Shown one piece after another: positions 34,008 to 45,577 of a stretch of DNA of 64,000 nucleotides. A program made the translations under genes and the position numbers. The notes below the pieces were generated by a model. That model worked only from the letters and a program-made list of their open reading frames with translations, ran no database searches and had not been told where the DNA came from. The stretch's first letter is position 1. Every line of letters begins with the position of its first letter. Source of the stretch: Rhodoferax sp. (GTDB lineage: Bacteria > Pseudomonadota > Gammaproteobacteria > Burkholderiales > Burkholderiaceae_C); contig NZ_JAMPYG010000017.1 in NCBI RefSeq assembly GCF_023700745.1, positions 1-64,000 on the forward strand, in the 5' to 3' direction.

Positions 34008-35122
34008 GGCTGCCCTGGAAGGCCGCCTACCCTGGCGACCTTGTCAGTGCCATTGACACCCCCGCGCTGGTGCTCGATCTCGATGCCTTCGAGCGCAATC
34101 TGCAGCGTATGATGGCTGCGCTCAAGGGCCATTCGGTGCGGCTGCGCGCCCATGCCAAAAGCCATAAATGCCCCGAGATAGCGCGCCGCCAGATCGCGCT
34201 GGGAGCGGTTGGCGTGTGCTGTCAGAAGGTCAGTGAAGCCGCTGTTTTTGTTGACGCCGGCATCAAGGACGTGCTGCTGACCAATCAGCTGGTGGGTGCG
34301 ACCAAGCTGCTGCATCTGGCCGACCTGGCCCGGCGTGCGCGCATGGGTGTGCTGGTGGATGACCCGCTGCAGGTGCTGGCGCTGGCCGATGTGGCCCACA
34401 GCCAGGGCGTGTCGATCGATGTCTATGTGGAAGTGGATGTGGGTGGCCGCCGTTGTGGCGTCACGCCTGGCGCGGCCGCCGCCCAGCTGGCGCGCCTGGT
34501 TGCCGACCGGCCGCCGCTGCGCTTTGCCGGCTTGCAGTGTTACCACGGTCCGGCCCAGCACAAGCGCACGCCGCTTGAACGCGAGCAGGCCATTGCGCAG
34601 GCGGTGGAGGCGGCCCGGCTCAGCCGCGCGCTGATCGAGGCCGACGGCCTGCAGGTCGAACGCATCACCGGCGCTGGTACTGGCACTTTCCTGCTGGAAC
34701 GCGATTCCGGCGTCTTCAACGAAATCCAGGCGGGCTCTTATATCTTCATGGATCGTGACTATGGCGACAACCAGCCAGGGGCCCAGGACGTGCGTTTCGA
34801 GCATGCGCTGTTTGTCCGCAGTGCCGTGCTCAGTCGCACCCAGCCGACGCGGGCGGTGATCGACGCGGGCCTGAAGGCCTCCAGCGTTGATTCAGGCATG
34901 CCCACGGTCTGGCAACGTCCCGAACTCAGGTACGTGAAGGCTGCCGACGACCATGGTGTGCTGGAGGTCCCGGCCGATGCGTCGCTGGCCCTGGGTGATG
35001 CGCTGATGCTGGTGCCTGGGCATTGCGACCCCACCGTCAACCTCTACGATGAACTGGTGTGCATCCGTGGTGACCGCGTCGAGGCGATCTGGCCGATCGC
35101 CGCGCGTGGCGCCTTGCTTTAG
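34004..35122 (+). CDS. DSD1/D-threonine aldolase-family PLP enzyme
   Basis: The 372-residue fold-type III enzyme starts at GTG 34004, overlapping the SDR stop. The PLP lysine is in LRAHAKSHKCPEIA (about residue 48), and a C-terminal metal motif GHCDPTVNLYDEL supplies the His and Asp used by D-threonine and 3-hydroxy-D-aspartate aldolases. Eukaryotic D-serine dehydratases have His and Cys there. It probably cleaves or dehydrates a D-beta-hydroxy-amino acid, giving glycine plus an aldehyde or a keto acid. Its coupling to an SDR and ALDH suggests the aldehyde or keto product is oxidised. It closes the island. Confidence 0.75.
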   Translation: MRLPWKAAYPGDLVSAIDTPALVLDLDAFERNLQRMMAALKGHSVRLRAHAKSHKCPEIARRQIALGAVGVCCQKVSEAAVFVDAGIKDVLLTNQLVGATKLLHLADLARRARMGVLVDDPLQVLALADVAHSQGVSIDVYVEVDVGGRRCGVTPGAAAAQLARLVADRPPLRFAGLQCYHGPAQHKRTPLEREQAIAQAVEAARLSRALIEADGLQVERITGAGTGTFLLERDSGVFNEIQAGSYIFMDRDYGDNQPGAQDVRFEHALFVRSAVLSRTQPTRAVIDAGLKASSVDSGMPTVWQRPELRYVKAADDHGVLEVPADASLALGDALMLVPGHCDPTVNLYDELVCIRGDRVEAIWPIAARGALL

Positions 35123-35147
35123 GTTCATTGGTACTTGAAAGTTGCCG

Positions 35148-35468
35148 TCAATACCGCCCTGAGCCACTGGCAGCACTGACTTTGAGACGGATGCTTTTGA
35201 CCTCCAGCTGGTGCACGCGCAGATGCGCCTCAAAAGCGGGAAGCAGCTGACGCAGTTTGGCCGCCGTGGTGGTGTTGCTGAGCAACAGGCACCAGACCCC
35301 TTCGCTCAAGGGGCCTGCGGTTACCTGGTCTCGCAGTGTTTCCGGAATCAGCGCGGTGATGGCGTCAAGGCGCATCTTGGAGGCGCGGTTCAGTTCCATC
35401 AGTTTTGCCAGGCTGGCATGGTTCTGACTGGCTTGCAGCAAGGTTACTGAGGGCTGGCGTCGGTTCAT
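35148..35468 (-). CDS. DciA-like protein (DUF721)
   Basis: With ATG at 35468 the protein has 106 residues: an N-terminal MNRRQPSVTLLQAS followed by the small KH-like DUF721 fold (LCLL-type VWCLLLSNTTTAAKLRQLLPAFEAHLR). DUF721 proteins include DciA, the loader of the replicative helicase in bacteria without DnaC. In betaproteobacteria this gene typically lies divergent from secA, as here. Earlier in-frame codons to 35537 add a segment that does not look coding. It is convergent with the PLP-enzyme gene. Confidence 0.7.
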   Translation of the reverse strand: MNRRQPSVTLLQASQNHASLAKLMELNRASKMRLDAITALIPETLRDQVTAGPLSEGVWCLLLSNTTTAAKLRQLLPAFEAHLRVHQLEVKSIRLKVSAASGSGRY

Positions 35469-35739
35469 TTTTAAGGCTGATGGCAGATACAGATGATTAT
35501 CACGGATGCCTGACAGACCCAATTGACCGGCAGGCATTTACCCGGCGCACGTTCACCCGTTGACCCGGTTGTCACGCGGCTGGCGAGCTTGCTCGCGGCG
35601 CGGGTAAAATTAAGACAGTAGGACAGTGTTTGGCGACATTTGACTTTCGTAGCGCTGTTCCCCCATTCAAGTCAGATCGTAAAAAAAAGGATTGCGCCGC
35701 ATGTTTGACCCTGTGGGTCAGGCTGTTCGCCCCGTATTC

Positions 35740-38484
<2,745 letters not shown>

Positions 38485-38498
38485 GAAAGCACCCCCCC

Positions 38499-39728
38499 AT
38501 GTCTGTTCATTTGTTACACCCAAATCCCGCTGAATTGTTTCCGATTGCCGGTGTGCGCATCGGTGTCACCGAAGCCGGCATTCGCAAGGCCAACCGCAAG
38601 GACCTGACCGTGGTGCTGATCGACGAGGGCGCTTCGGTGGCCGGGGTCTTTACGCAAAACCGTTTTTGCGCAGCACCGGTACAGCTTTGCCGCGAGCATC
38701 TGGCCACGGGCCAGGGCATCCGCGCCATGCTGATCAACACCGGCAACGCCAACGCCGGCACCGGTGCAGACGGGCTGGCGCGGGCCTCCAGCACCTGCCA
38801 GGCGCTGGCCGGGCGGCTGGGTGTGTCCAAACAGCAGGTGCTGCCGTTTTCGACCGGGGTCATTATGGAAACCCTGCCCAGCGAGCGTATCGAGGCCGGA
38901 CTGGACGCCGCCATTCAGAATGCCAGTGCCGACCACTGGTTGCGCGCCGCCGAGGCCATCATGACCACCGACACCGTGCCCAAGGCGTTTGGCGTGCAGC
39001 TCATGATTGACGGCACACGGGTCAGCATCTCCGGCATCAGCAAGGGTGCCGGCATGATCCGCCCCAATATGGCGACCATGCTGGGTTTCATGGCCACCGA
39101 CGCCTGCGTCAGTCCAGGACTCATGAAACAACTGGCCACCGAGCTGGCTGAGGGTTCGTTCAACCGGGTCACGGTGGATGGCGACACCTCGACCAACGAC
39201 TCCTTCGTGGTCATTGCCACCAACCAGGCGGCCCATGCCCCGATCACTTCGCTGGACAGCCCGGCCGGCCAGGCGCTCAAGGCCGCCATGCTGGGTGTCG
39301 CGCGCCAACTGGCGCAAGCCATTGTGCGCGACGGCGAAGGCGCCACCAAGTTCATCACCATCCAGGTCGAGGGTGGCAAGACCCAGGCCGAGTGCCGCCA
39401 GGCAGCCTATGCCATTGCGCACTCGCCGTTGGTCAAGACCGCATTTTTCGCCAGCGACCCCAACCTCGGCCGCATCCTGGCCGCCGTCGGGTATGCCGGC
39501 ATCACCGACCTGGACCAGACCGGCATTGACTTGTACCTAGACGAGGTGCTGGTCGCGTTCAAGGGCGGGCGCAACCCCGACTACCGTGAGGAAGATGGCC
39601 AGCGGGTCATGAAGCAGGCCGAGATCACGGTGCGCGTGGTGCTGGGCCGGGGTGATGCGGCGGACACCGTGTGGACCTGTGACCTGAGCCATGACTATGT
39701 CTCGATCAACGCCGATTACCGTTCATGA
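38499..39728 (+). CDS. argJ: Bifunctional ornithine acetyltransferase / N-acetylglutamate synthase
   Basis: The 409-residue self-cleaving enzyme serves arginine synthesis, moving acetyl from N-acetylornithine to glutamate. The cleavage site and nucleophile lie in [18 protein letters not shown], where autoproteolysis at Ala-Thr creates the alpha and beta chains. [21 protein letters not shown] and the C-terminal [13 protein letters not shown] are also family marks. ATG 38499 is 14 bp after secA. The stop overlaps the next start (ATGA). Confidence 0.96.
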   Translation: MSVHLLHPNPAELFPIAGVRIGVTEAGIRKANRKDLTVVLIDEGASVAGVFTQNRFCAAPVQLCREHLATGQGIRAMLINTGNANAGTGADGLARASSTCQALAGRLGVSKQQVLPFSTGVIMETLPSERIEAGLDAAIQNASADHWLRAAEAIMTTDTVPKAFGVQLMIDGTRVSISGISKGAGMIRPNMATMLGFMATDACVSPGLMKQLATELAEGSFNRVTVDGDTSTNDSFVVIATNQAAHAPITSLDSPAGQALKAAMLGVARQLAQAIVRDGEGATKFITIQVEGGKTQAECRQAAYAIAHSPLVKTAFFASDPNLGRILAAVGYAGITDLDQTGIDLYLDEVLVAFKGGRNPDYREEDGQRVMKQAEITVRVVLGRGDAADTVWTCDLSHDYVSINADYRS

Positions 39729-40603
39729 ACGCGAGTTTCGAGCATTTGCTGCTGCGTGCCGAGCAGCTCATCACCCGCATTGAGGCGGTGCTGCCGCAAG
39801 CCGTGGCGCAAACCGACTGGACCGCATCAAGCGCCTTTCGCTACCGCAAGCGCAGTTCCGGCCGGGCCACGCTGGAGCCGGTGCGCCATGTCGGCGCCAT
39901 GGCCCTGGCCGACCTGAAAGAAATCGAGCCGCAAAAGGAAAAGATTTACCGCAACACGCGCCAGTTCGTGCACGGCCAACGGGCCAACAACGTGCTGCTG
40001 ACCGGCGCCCGAGGCACGGGAAAATCGTCGCTGATTCGCGCCTGCCTCAATGAATTTGCCGCTCAGGGCCTGCGTCTGATCGAAGTTGACAAGGCCGACC
40101 TGACCGACTTGCCCGACATCATTGACCTGGTATCGGACGAGCCGTACAAATTCATCGTGTTTTGCGATGACCTGAGCTTTGATGAAGGCGAGTCCGGCTA
40201 CAAGGCGCTCAAGTCGATCTTGGACGGCTCGGTGGCCGCCACCACCGCCAATGTGCTGATTTACGCCACCAGCAACCGGCGCCATCTGTTGCCCGAATAC
40301 ATGAAGGAAAACCTCAGCTACACCCACACCCCTGATGGCGAGGTGCATCCGGGTGAAGGCGTGGAGGAGAAAATATCGCTTTCGGAGCGTTTTGGCCTGT
40401 GGGTGAGCTTTTACCCGTTTTCTCAGGACGAGTACCTCACCATCGTGGCCCAGTGGCTGGGTGCCATGGGGGTGTCGGCAGCGGCCATTGAGGCGGCACG
40501 CGCTCAGGCCCTGGTCTGGGCGCTGGAGCGGGGTTCGCGCAGCGGTCGTGTCGCCTACCAGTTTGCCCTGGACTACGCCGGTCAGCACGCTGTCACCACA
40601 TGA
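39725..40603 (+). CDS. DUF815 P-loop AAA-type ATPase
   Basis: The 292-residue protein has Walker A in [15 protein letters not shown] and Walker B in [12 protein letters not shown], followed by an arginine-containing [13 protein letters not shown] sensor region. These are the marks of DUF815 ATPases. The family has no settled function; in betaproteobacteria it sits between argJ and mutT. Start overlaps the argJ stop and its stop overlaps the mutT start, so translation is coupled on both sides. Confidence 0.88.
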   Translation: MNASFEHLLLRAEQLITRIEAVLPQAVAQTDWTASSAFRYRKRSSGRATLEPVRHVGAMALADLKEIEPQKEKIYRNTRQFVHGQRANNVLLTGARGTGKSSLIRACLNEFAAQGLRLIEVDKADLTDLPDIIDLVSDEPYKFIVFCDDLSFDEGESGYKALKSILDGSVAATTANVLIYATSNRRHLLPEYMKENLSYTHTPDGEVHPGEGVEEKISLSERFGLWVSFYPFSQDEYLTIVAQWLGAMGVSAAAIEAARAQALVWALERGSRSGRVAYQFALDYAGQHAVTT

Positions 40604-41067
40604 GCCAGCAGGGCAGGGCAGCCACTGCGCTGGTGGCCGACGGCGCGTTGCCACGGGTCGGTGGTGCCGACCGTGCCGTGGTCGATGTGGCGGTGGGTGT
40701 GTTGATCCGGTCGGACGGTGATTTTTTGCTGACGTCGCGCCCGGCTGACAAGGTCTACGCCGGTTACTGGGAGTTTCCCGGTGGCAAGTTCGAGCCGGGC
40801 GAGTCGGTGCAGCAGGCGCTGCAACGCGAACTGCAGGAAGAACTCGGTATTCACATTGACCAGATCGAACCCTGGCGGCAAGAGTTGGTGGACTACCCGC
40901 ATGCGCTGGTGCGCCTGCATTTCTGCAAGGTCTGGCATTGGTCGGGTGAGCTGCAAATGCGCGAGGCCCAGTCGTTTGCCTGGCAACGCCTGCCGGTGTC
41001 GGTGAACCCGGTGCTGCCCGGCACGCTGCCGGTGTTGCAGTGGCTGGCTGAGGAACGCGGCGTTTAG
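40600..41067 (+). CDS. mutT: 8-oxo-dGTP pyrophosphatase (Nudix family)
   Basis: The 155-residue protein carries a full Nudix box, GGKFEPGESVQQALQRELQEELGI (motif G-x5-E-x7-REL-x-EE-x-G), and begins its domain with VAVGVLIRSDGDFLLTSRP. It removes oxidised dGTP from the nucleotide pool to prevent transversions; mutM and mutY of the same repair system lie at 57.8-59.8 kb. ATG 40600 overlaps the DUF815 gene stop. It ends 7 bp from the convergent yacG gene. Confidence 0.92.
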   Translation: MSQQGRAATALVADGALPRVGGADRAVVDVAVGVLIRSDGDFLLTSRPADKVYAGYWEFPGGKFEPGESVQQALQRELQEELGIHIDQIEPWRQELVDYPHALVRLHFCKVWHWSGELQMREAQSFAWQRLPVSVNPVLPGTLPVLQWLAEERGV

Positions 41068-41074
41068 GCCGGGT

Positions 41075-41281
41075 TTAGTCCGGCGCAAAATCTTCAGGCG
41101 GCGCCACGGCAGGCACGGCAAACTGTTCGCTGGCCCAGGCCCCGAGGTCAATCTGTTTGCAGCGTTCGCTGCAGAAAGGGCGATAAGGGTTGCTTGCCGC
41201 ATAGACGCTGGCACCCCCACAGCCCGGACAGGTCACGATTTTGACCGGGATGCTAGTGGCCTGCTTGGTGGGCTCGTTCAT
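41075..41281 (-). CDS. yacG: DNA gyrase inhibitor YacG
   Basis: The 68-residue zinc protein holds VTCPGCGG and [19 protein letters not shown], the C-x2-C / C-x3-C zinc site and the conserved tail of YacG, which binds GyrB and inhibits gyrase. ATG 41281 overlaps the zapD stop, so it was preferred to GTG 41287. It is the last gene of the pilC-pilD-coaE-zapD-yacG unit. Confidence 0.92.
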   Translation of the reverse strand: MNEPTKQATSIPVKIVTCPGCGGASVYAASNPYRPFCSERCKQIDLGAWASEQFAVPAVAPPEDFAPD

Positions 41282-42042
41282 GCGCACAAGGCCAGCTCCA
41301 GGCTGACATCTTCGGTGATGGCTTGCAGCCGATGGTCTTCGTCCTGGTGCAGCAGTCGCACCGATACCATCAGCCGGTTGCCGCTGATTTCAGGCACCAG
41401 TTCCAGGCTGTCATCGAGCGCCAGCCGCAACAGCAAAAAGGTGCGTCCCTGGGGCAGACTTTGCTGCATCTGACCGTTGTTGACGATGACTTTTTGCGGT
41501 GCACCGGAGCCGCGCAACAGCTTGAGCAAGATGTGCACGGCATCGGCCATGGGCTTCAGCGACAGAGCCCATTGCTGTAGCTGGGCTTGCCGAAAAGCAG
41601 GGGGCCTGTGCTGCCAGGCGTGGTAGGCGGGCAGATCAAAGCCGCAGGTGCCACCCGGAATGACGACGCGACTGCGAATGGCCATGAGCCAGTCGTTTTC
41701 GGTCAGGGTCTGCCCCACTTTGCCAGGCAGGTTGTTCAGGGTTTCAAAGCACTGGTCCAGTTGCTGGATCACTTCATCAAGCGCTGCCTCGGCAATGGCC
41801 GGATTGCCGCGGTAACTGTCAAGGGTATGTTTTTGCCTGTCGAGGTCTTTGAGCAGATCGGACTTGAGGTCGGCGCGCGTGCTGACTTCGAGGATCTCGA
41901 ACATGCTTGCCAGCGCAAAGTGGTGGTCCATAGCCGCCACGCGCGGCAACAATTGCTGCAATTGGATAAAAAGATGTTCCAGACGCAAATAAGTGCGAAT
42001 GCGTTCTTGCAATGGGTATTCGTAAAGGATCACGCTATTCAA
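41278..42042 (-). CDS. zapD: Cell division protein ZapD
   Basis: The 254-residue protein matches ZapD (YacF), which bundles FtsZ filaments at the division site. It begins [24 protein letters not shown] and contains [16 protein letters not shown], typical of the family. The start may be TTG 42042 or, more like relatives, GTG 42033 (MILYEYPL). It lies between coaE and yacG, as in many proteobacteria where coaE-zapD-yacG are linked. Confidence 0.92.
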   Translation of the reverse strand: MNSVILYEYPLQERIRTYLRLEHLFIQLQQLLPRVAAMDHHFALASMFEILEVSTRADLKSDLLKDLDRQKHTLDSYRGNPAIAEAALDEVIQQLDQCFETLNNLPGKVGQTLTENDWLMAIRSRVVIPGGTCGFDLPAYHAWQHRPPAFRQAQLQQWALSLKPMADAVHILLKLLRGSGAPQKVIVNNGQMQQSLPQGRTFLLLRLALDDSLELVPEISGNRLMVSVRLLHQDEDHRLQAITEDVSLELALCA

Positions 42043-42046
42043 TCGA

Positions 42047-42673
42047 TCAGTTTGCTGGGACTAATGATAGCTTGAAGCGGGGCGCCAGGGCTGTCACTTC
42101 GGCGCGTAAACCCTCACGCGTCAGACCCTCGTTGAAAATCACGCTGTCAGCTGCCTGCAAACGGCGCAGACGGCTGCTTTGGGCGGCGATGATGGCCTCG
42201 ACTGCCGCACGCTTGAACCCATTGCGTGCCTTCACCCGCGCGATCTGGGTTTCTTCCAGGCAATCCACCACCAGCACATGGTCCACTTTTTGTCGCCAGC
42301 TGGCTGACTCCACCAGCAAGGGCACATCAAACACCAGGCAGTGGTAGCCAGCGTGCTCGGCAGCGCCGACCTGGCGCCGGGTTTCTTCAGCGACCAGTGG
42401 ATGGATGATGGCTTCCAGGTTCAGTTTGGCGCCGGGGTCTTTGAAGGCCAGGTCGCGCATGCGGTCGCGGTCCAGCGCTCCCTCGGCGGTGACGAAGTCG
42501 GCGCCAAAACGCCGCGCAATGGCGGGCATGGCCAAACCACCGGGTGCGGTGAGCTGGCGGGCGATGGCATCGGCATCCATGATGGCGGCACCCAATTGGG
42601 CGAGCAGGGCCGCCACGGTGCTTTTGCCGCTGCCAATGCCCCCTGTCAAACCGACATGAAACGGTGCGTGCAC
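42047..42673 (-). CDS. coaE: Dephospho-CoA kinase
   Basis: The 208-residue kinase performs the last step of coenzyme A synthesis. It starts at GTG 42673 and has the P-loop [32 protein letters not shown] for CoA binding and the lid segment with [11 protein letters not shown]. It lies 3 bp after pilD and 4 bp before zapD, the usual pilD-coaE-zapD-yacG arrangement. The previous step (coaD) is encoded at 50280. Confidence 0.95.
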   Translation of the reverse strand: MHAPFHVGLTGGIGSGKSTVAALLAQLGAAIMDADAIARQLTAPGGLAMPAIARRFGADFVTAEGALDRDRMRDLAFKDPGAKLNLEAIIHPLVAEETRRQVGAAEHAGYHCLVFDVPLLVESASWRQKVDHVLVVDCLEETQIARVKARNGFKRAAVEAIIAAQSSRLRRLQAADSVIFNEGLTREGLRAEVTALAPRFKLSLVPAN

Positions 42674-42676
42674 GTT

Positions 42677-43519
42677 TTACAAGCCCACGGCCTTGAGCAT
42701 GGCATTGGGGCCTGCCAGCAGGGCGGTCAGTCCGGCAGCCGCCAAAAACGGACCAAAGGGCACATAGCCCCCTTCGCGCAGATTTTTCGAAAATTTCAGG
42801 CCGATCCCTACGGCTGCTCCAATCACCGATGCCATCAGGATGATGGGAATCAGCGCCTGCCAGCCAAACCAGGCACCCAGCGCAGCAAACAGCTTGAAGT
42901 CGCCATAACCCATGCCCTCTTTGCCGGTGACCAGCTTGAAAGCCCAGTACACCAGCCAGAGCGACAGGTAGCCACACACCGCACCCCAGAAGGCATCGTT
43001 CAGATGGACGTTGCCCAATTTCAGGGCGGCAACTGCCAGGCCGGCCCACAGCAGCGGCAGCGTGATGTCGTCGGGCAACAAGGTCGTGTCCCAGTCAATC
43101 ATGCCGAGCGCCACCAGGGCAGCACAGAAACCACTCCAGATCAGGGCGGTCGCCGTCGCCCCCCATTGCCAGCCACACCACAGGAAGAGCAGACCGGTGA
43201 CCAGTTCAACCAGTGGGTAGCGCAGGCTGATGCCCGCCTGGCAATGGCCGCAGCGCCCGCGCAGCACCAGGTAACTCAGCACCGGAATGTTTTCAAACCA
43301 GGCCAGCTGGTGACCGCAACTTTGGCAGCGTGAGCGCGGCACGACCAGGCTGAAGGGCGCTCTTTCCGGCTGGTTTTTTCCCTGCATGTCGGCGCATTCG
43401 GCTTGCCACTGGGTTTCGAGCATCACCGGCAGGCGGTAAATGACGACATTGAGAAAGCTGCCGATCAGCAGACCCAGAAGACCCAGCAGGCTGGCCTCCA
43501 GTCCTTGTATGTCTATCAT
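42677..43519 (-). CDS. pilD: Prepilin leader peptidase/N-methyltransferase
   Basis: The 280-residue inner-membrane aspartic peptidase cuts and methylates type IV prepilins and type II pseudopilins. The two C-x2-C pairs of the cytoplasmic zinc loop (CQSCGHQ, CGHCQAG) are present, and the catalytic aspartates are in GMIDWDTTLLPDD and GYGDFKLFAALGAW. Several membrane helices follow. Its start overlaps the pilC stop, so the two pilus assembly genes are coupled. Confidence 0.95.
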   Translation of the reverse strand: MIDIQGLEASLLGLLGLLIGSFLNVVIYRLPVMLETQWQAECADMQGKNQPERAPFSLVVPRSRCQSCGHQLAWFENIPVLSYLVLRGRCGHCQAGISLRYPLVELVTGLLFLWCGWQWGATATALIWSGFCAALVALGMIDWDTTLLPDDITLPLLWAGLAVAALKLGNVHLNDAFWGAVCGYLSLWLVYWAFKLVTGKEGMGYGDFKLFAALGAWFGWQALIPIILMASVIGAAVGIGLKFSKNLREGGYVPFGPFLAAAGLTALLAGPNAMLKAVGL

Positions 43520-44736
43520 CAGACCACCTGACCGAGCTTGAAGATGGGCAGGTACATGGCCACCACAATGCCGCCAATGACGGTACCCAGGATCACAATG
43601 ATGATGGGTTCCATCAGGCTGGATATGCCCGCCACCATATCGTCTACTTCCGCTTCATAGAAGTCGGCTGACTTGCCCAGCATGTGGTCGATGGAGCCCG
43701 ACTCTTCGCCGATAGCACACATTTGCAGCACCATCGAGGGGAACAGGTTGGCGTTGGTCATGGCCTGTGTGAGCGCCGTGCCGGTGGAAACCTCCTGCTG
43801 GATTTTGACGGTGGCCAATTCGTAGACCGAGTTGCCCGCGGCACCCCCTACCGAGTCCAGCGCCTCGACCAGTGGTACGCCGGCGGCAAACATGGTGGAC
43901 AGGGTTCGGGTCCAGCGGGCAATGCAGGATTTTTCCACCAGAACCCCGAAAATGGGCAATTTCAGCATGAGGCGGTCCATGATGACCTGCATTTTCTTGT
44001 TGCGCCGCCAGGCTTGCATGAAAAAATAAAGCGTGCCGCCGATGCCGCCAAAAATCAGCCACCAGTACTGAACAAAAATCTCGCTCATGGCGATCACCGC
44101 CAGAGTCGGCCCGGGCAGGTCGGCGCCAAAATTGGAAAACACCTCCTTGAACGCCGGCACCACAAAAATCATGATCACGGCAGTCACGACAAAAGCCACG
44201 ACCAGCACCGAGATGGGGTACATCAGGGCGGATTTGATCTTGGATTTCATGGCCTCGGTTTTTTCCATGTAAACCGCCAGCCGATCCAGCAACTGGTCCA
44301 GAATACCGGCGGCCTCGCCAGCCTCGACGAGGTTGCAGTACAGGTTGTCAAAGTAGAGCGGGTATTTGCGAAACGCCACACTCAGCGAGGTACCGGTTTC
44401 CACATCGTTGCGGATGTCGTTGAGCAGTCGGGTCACGCTCGGATTGGGGTTGCCGCGGCCGACAATGTCAAAGGCCTGCAGCAGCGGCACACCGGCTTTC
44501 ATCATGGTGGCCAACTGGCGGGTAAAGATCGCCATGTCCTTGGGTTTGATAGCCTTGCCGGCGCTCATGCGCCGCTTCTTGATCTTGAGCGGCATGATGC
44601 CCTGGCGCCGCAACGACGATTGCACCTGGTTTTCGCCCCCGGCGCGGGTTTCCCCTCGAACCTGTTTGCCATTGCGGTCCTTGCCCTCCCACTCAAAGAC
44701 AAATTCCTTGGCGGCTTTTGTTTTTTCGGTTGCCAT
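43519..44736 (-). CDS. pilC: Type IV pilus inner-membrane platform protein PilC
   Basis: The 405-residue protein has two GspF/PilC repeats, each with a cytoplasmic helical bundle and membrane helices: FTRQLATMMKAGVPLLQAFDIVGRG in the first and WTRTLSTMFAAGVPLVEALDSVGG in the second. It couples the pilus motor to pilin extraction. ATG 44736 was chosen; codons upstream to 44826 look non-coding. The motor gene pilB, commonly next to pilC, is not in this location. Confidence 0.94.
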   Translation of the reverse strand: MATEKTKAAKEFVFEWEGKDRNGKQVRGETRAGGENQVQSSLRRQGIMPLKIKKRRMSAGKAIKPKDMAIFTRQLATMMKAGVPLLQAFDIVGRGNPNPSVTRLLNDIRNDVETGTSLSVAFRKYPLYFDNLYCNLVEAGEAAGILDQLLDRLAVYMEKTEAMKSKIKSALMYPISVLVVAFVVTAVIMIFVVPAFKEVFSNFGADLPGPTLAVIAMSEIFVQYWWLIFGGIGGTLYFFMQAWRRNKKMQVIMDRLMLKLPIFGVLVEKSCIARWTRTLSTMFAAGVPLVEALDSVGGAAGNSVYELATVKIQQEVSTGTALTQAMTNANLFPSMVLQMCAIGEESGSIDHMLGKSADFYEAEVDDMVAGISSLMEPIIIVILGTVIGGIVVAMYLPIFKLGQVV

Positions 44737-44864
44737 AAAGTTATTGAAAGCTTGGGTTAAGGGTTGCTGCAGGAGCAGCCGCGTTTCAGCAAAGCAAGCG
44801 CTATTTTCACTTTTTTCAAGTCCCACTTGTGAAACTTGTTGAAGCCGGCAAAAAGAGCTTGTTT

Positions 44865-45545
44865 TCAGGCCACTTCAGGGGCCAGGACCTGACGCAGAAA
44901 AATGGAAATATCGACCACTTCGCGCGGGTGCAGGCTGTGCGGCATGGGGTAGCTGTGCCATTGCACCGGGTAACCCAGACTGCTTAGCTGGTCGCGACTC
45001 GCTTCGCCACGGGCGGGGAGCACCACCGGGTCTTGGTTGCCGTGTGCCATGAAGATCGGGGTGTGGGCGTTGGCCGCAGCGCGTTCTGCAGCAAAGCGCT
45101 CTGCCAGCGGCAGGTAGCCTGACAAGGCCATGATACCGGCCAGTGCCTGGGGAAAGCGTAGCCCGGTGTGCAGCGCCATGGCACAGCCTTGCGAGAAACC
45201 GGCCAGCACAATGCGCTTGGCCGAAATGCCGCGTGCGATTTCCCGCTCGATCAGTGCCGTAATCGCCTTTTCTGATGCACCAATGCCTGCTGCGTCCTGG
45301 CGACTGATCATGTCGGTGCCGAGCAGGTCGTACCAGGCAGGCATCACATAGCCGCCGTTGATGGTGACGGGGATCTCCGGGGCATGCGGGAAAATGAAAC
45401 GGATGCCAGGGCAGCCAGTGAGGTCAAGCTCGGGCACCAGGCCGGCAAAGTCATTGCCATCAGCGCCCAGGCCATGCAGCCAGATTACGGCGGCGTCGGG
45501 ATTGGGGGCTGTGTCGATCTGGATATGGGGGAGCAGTGTCGTCAT
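44865..45545 (-). CDS. Carboxylesterase/phospholipase, alpha/beta hydrolase
   Basis: The 226-residue serine hydrolase has WLHGLGADGNDF for the oxyanion region, the nucleophile Ser in GFSQGCAMAL, an Asp in GNQDPVV and the His in PHSLHPREV. These match bacterial short-chain carboxylesterases related to acyl-protein thioesterases. No export signal is seen, so it acts in the cytoplasm. It is 32 bp downstream of ftsY and may be co-transcribed with it. The natural ester is not known. Confidence 0.9.
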   Translation of the reverse strand: MTTLLPHIQIDTAPNPDAAVIWLHGLGADGNDFAGLVPELDLTGCPGIRFIFPHAPEIPVTINGGYVMPAWYDLLGTDMISRQDAAGIGASEKAITALIEREIARGISAKRIVLAGFSQGCAMALHTGLRFPQALAGIMALSGYLPLAERFAAERAAANAHTPIFMAHGNQDPVVLPARGEASRDQLSSLGYPVQWHSYPMPHSLHPREVVDISIFLRQVLAPEVA

Positions 45546-45577
45546 GGGGTCTGGGTGTGGCGGGTTCAGCGCAGGCG

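Noticed and set aside
17009..35122. Sugar-acid island as a recently acquired mobile element
   Set aside because: No integrase, transposase, flanking repeats or tRNA was found at its borders, and base composition looks like that of the neighbours by eye.
35692..35739. Upstream in-frame start for SecA
   Set aside because: SecA relatives start at [15 protein letters not shown], so 35740 was used.
44737..44826. N-terminal extension of PilC
   Set aside because: The extra 30 codons do not resemble PilC starts; MATEKTKAAKEF from 44736 does.
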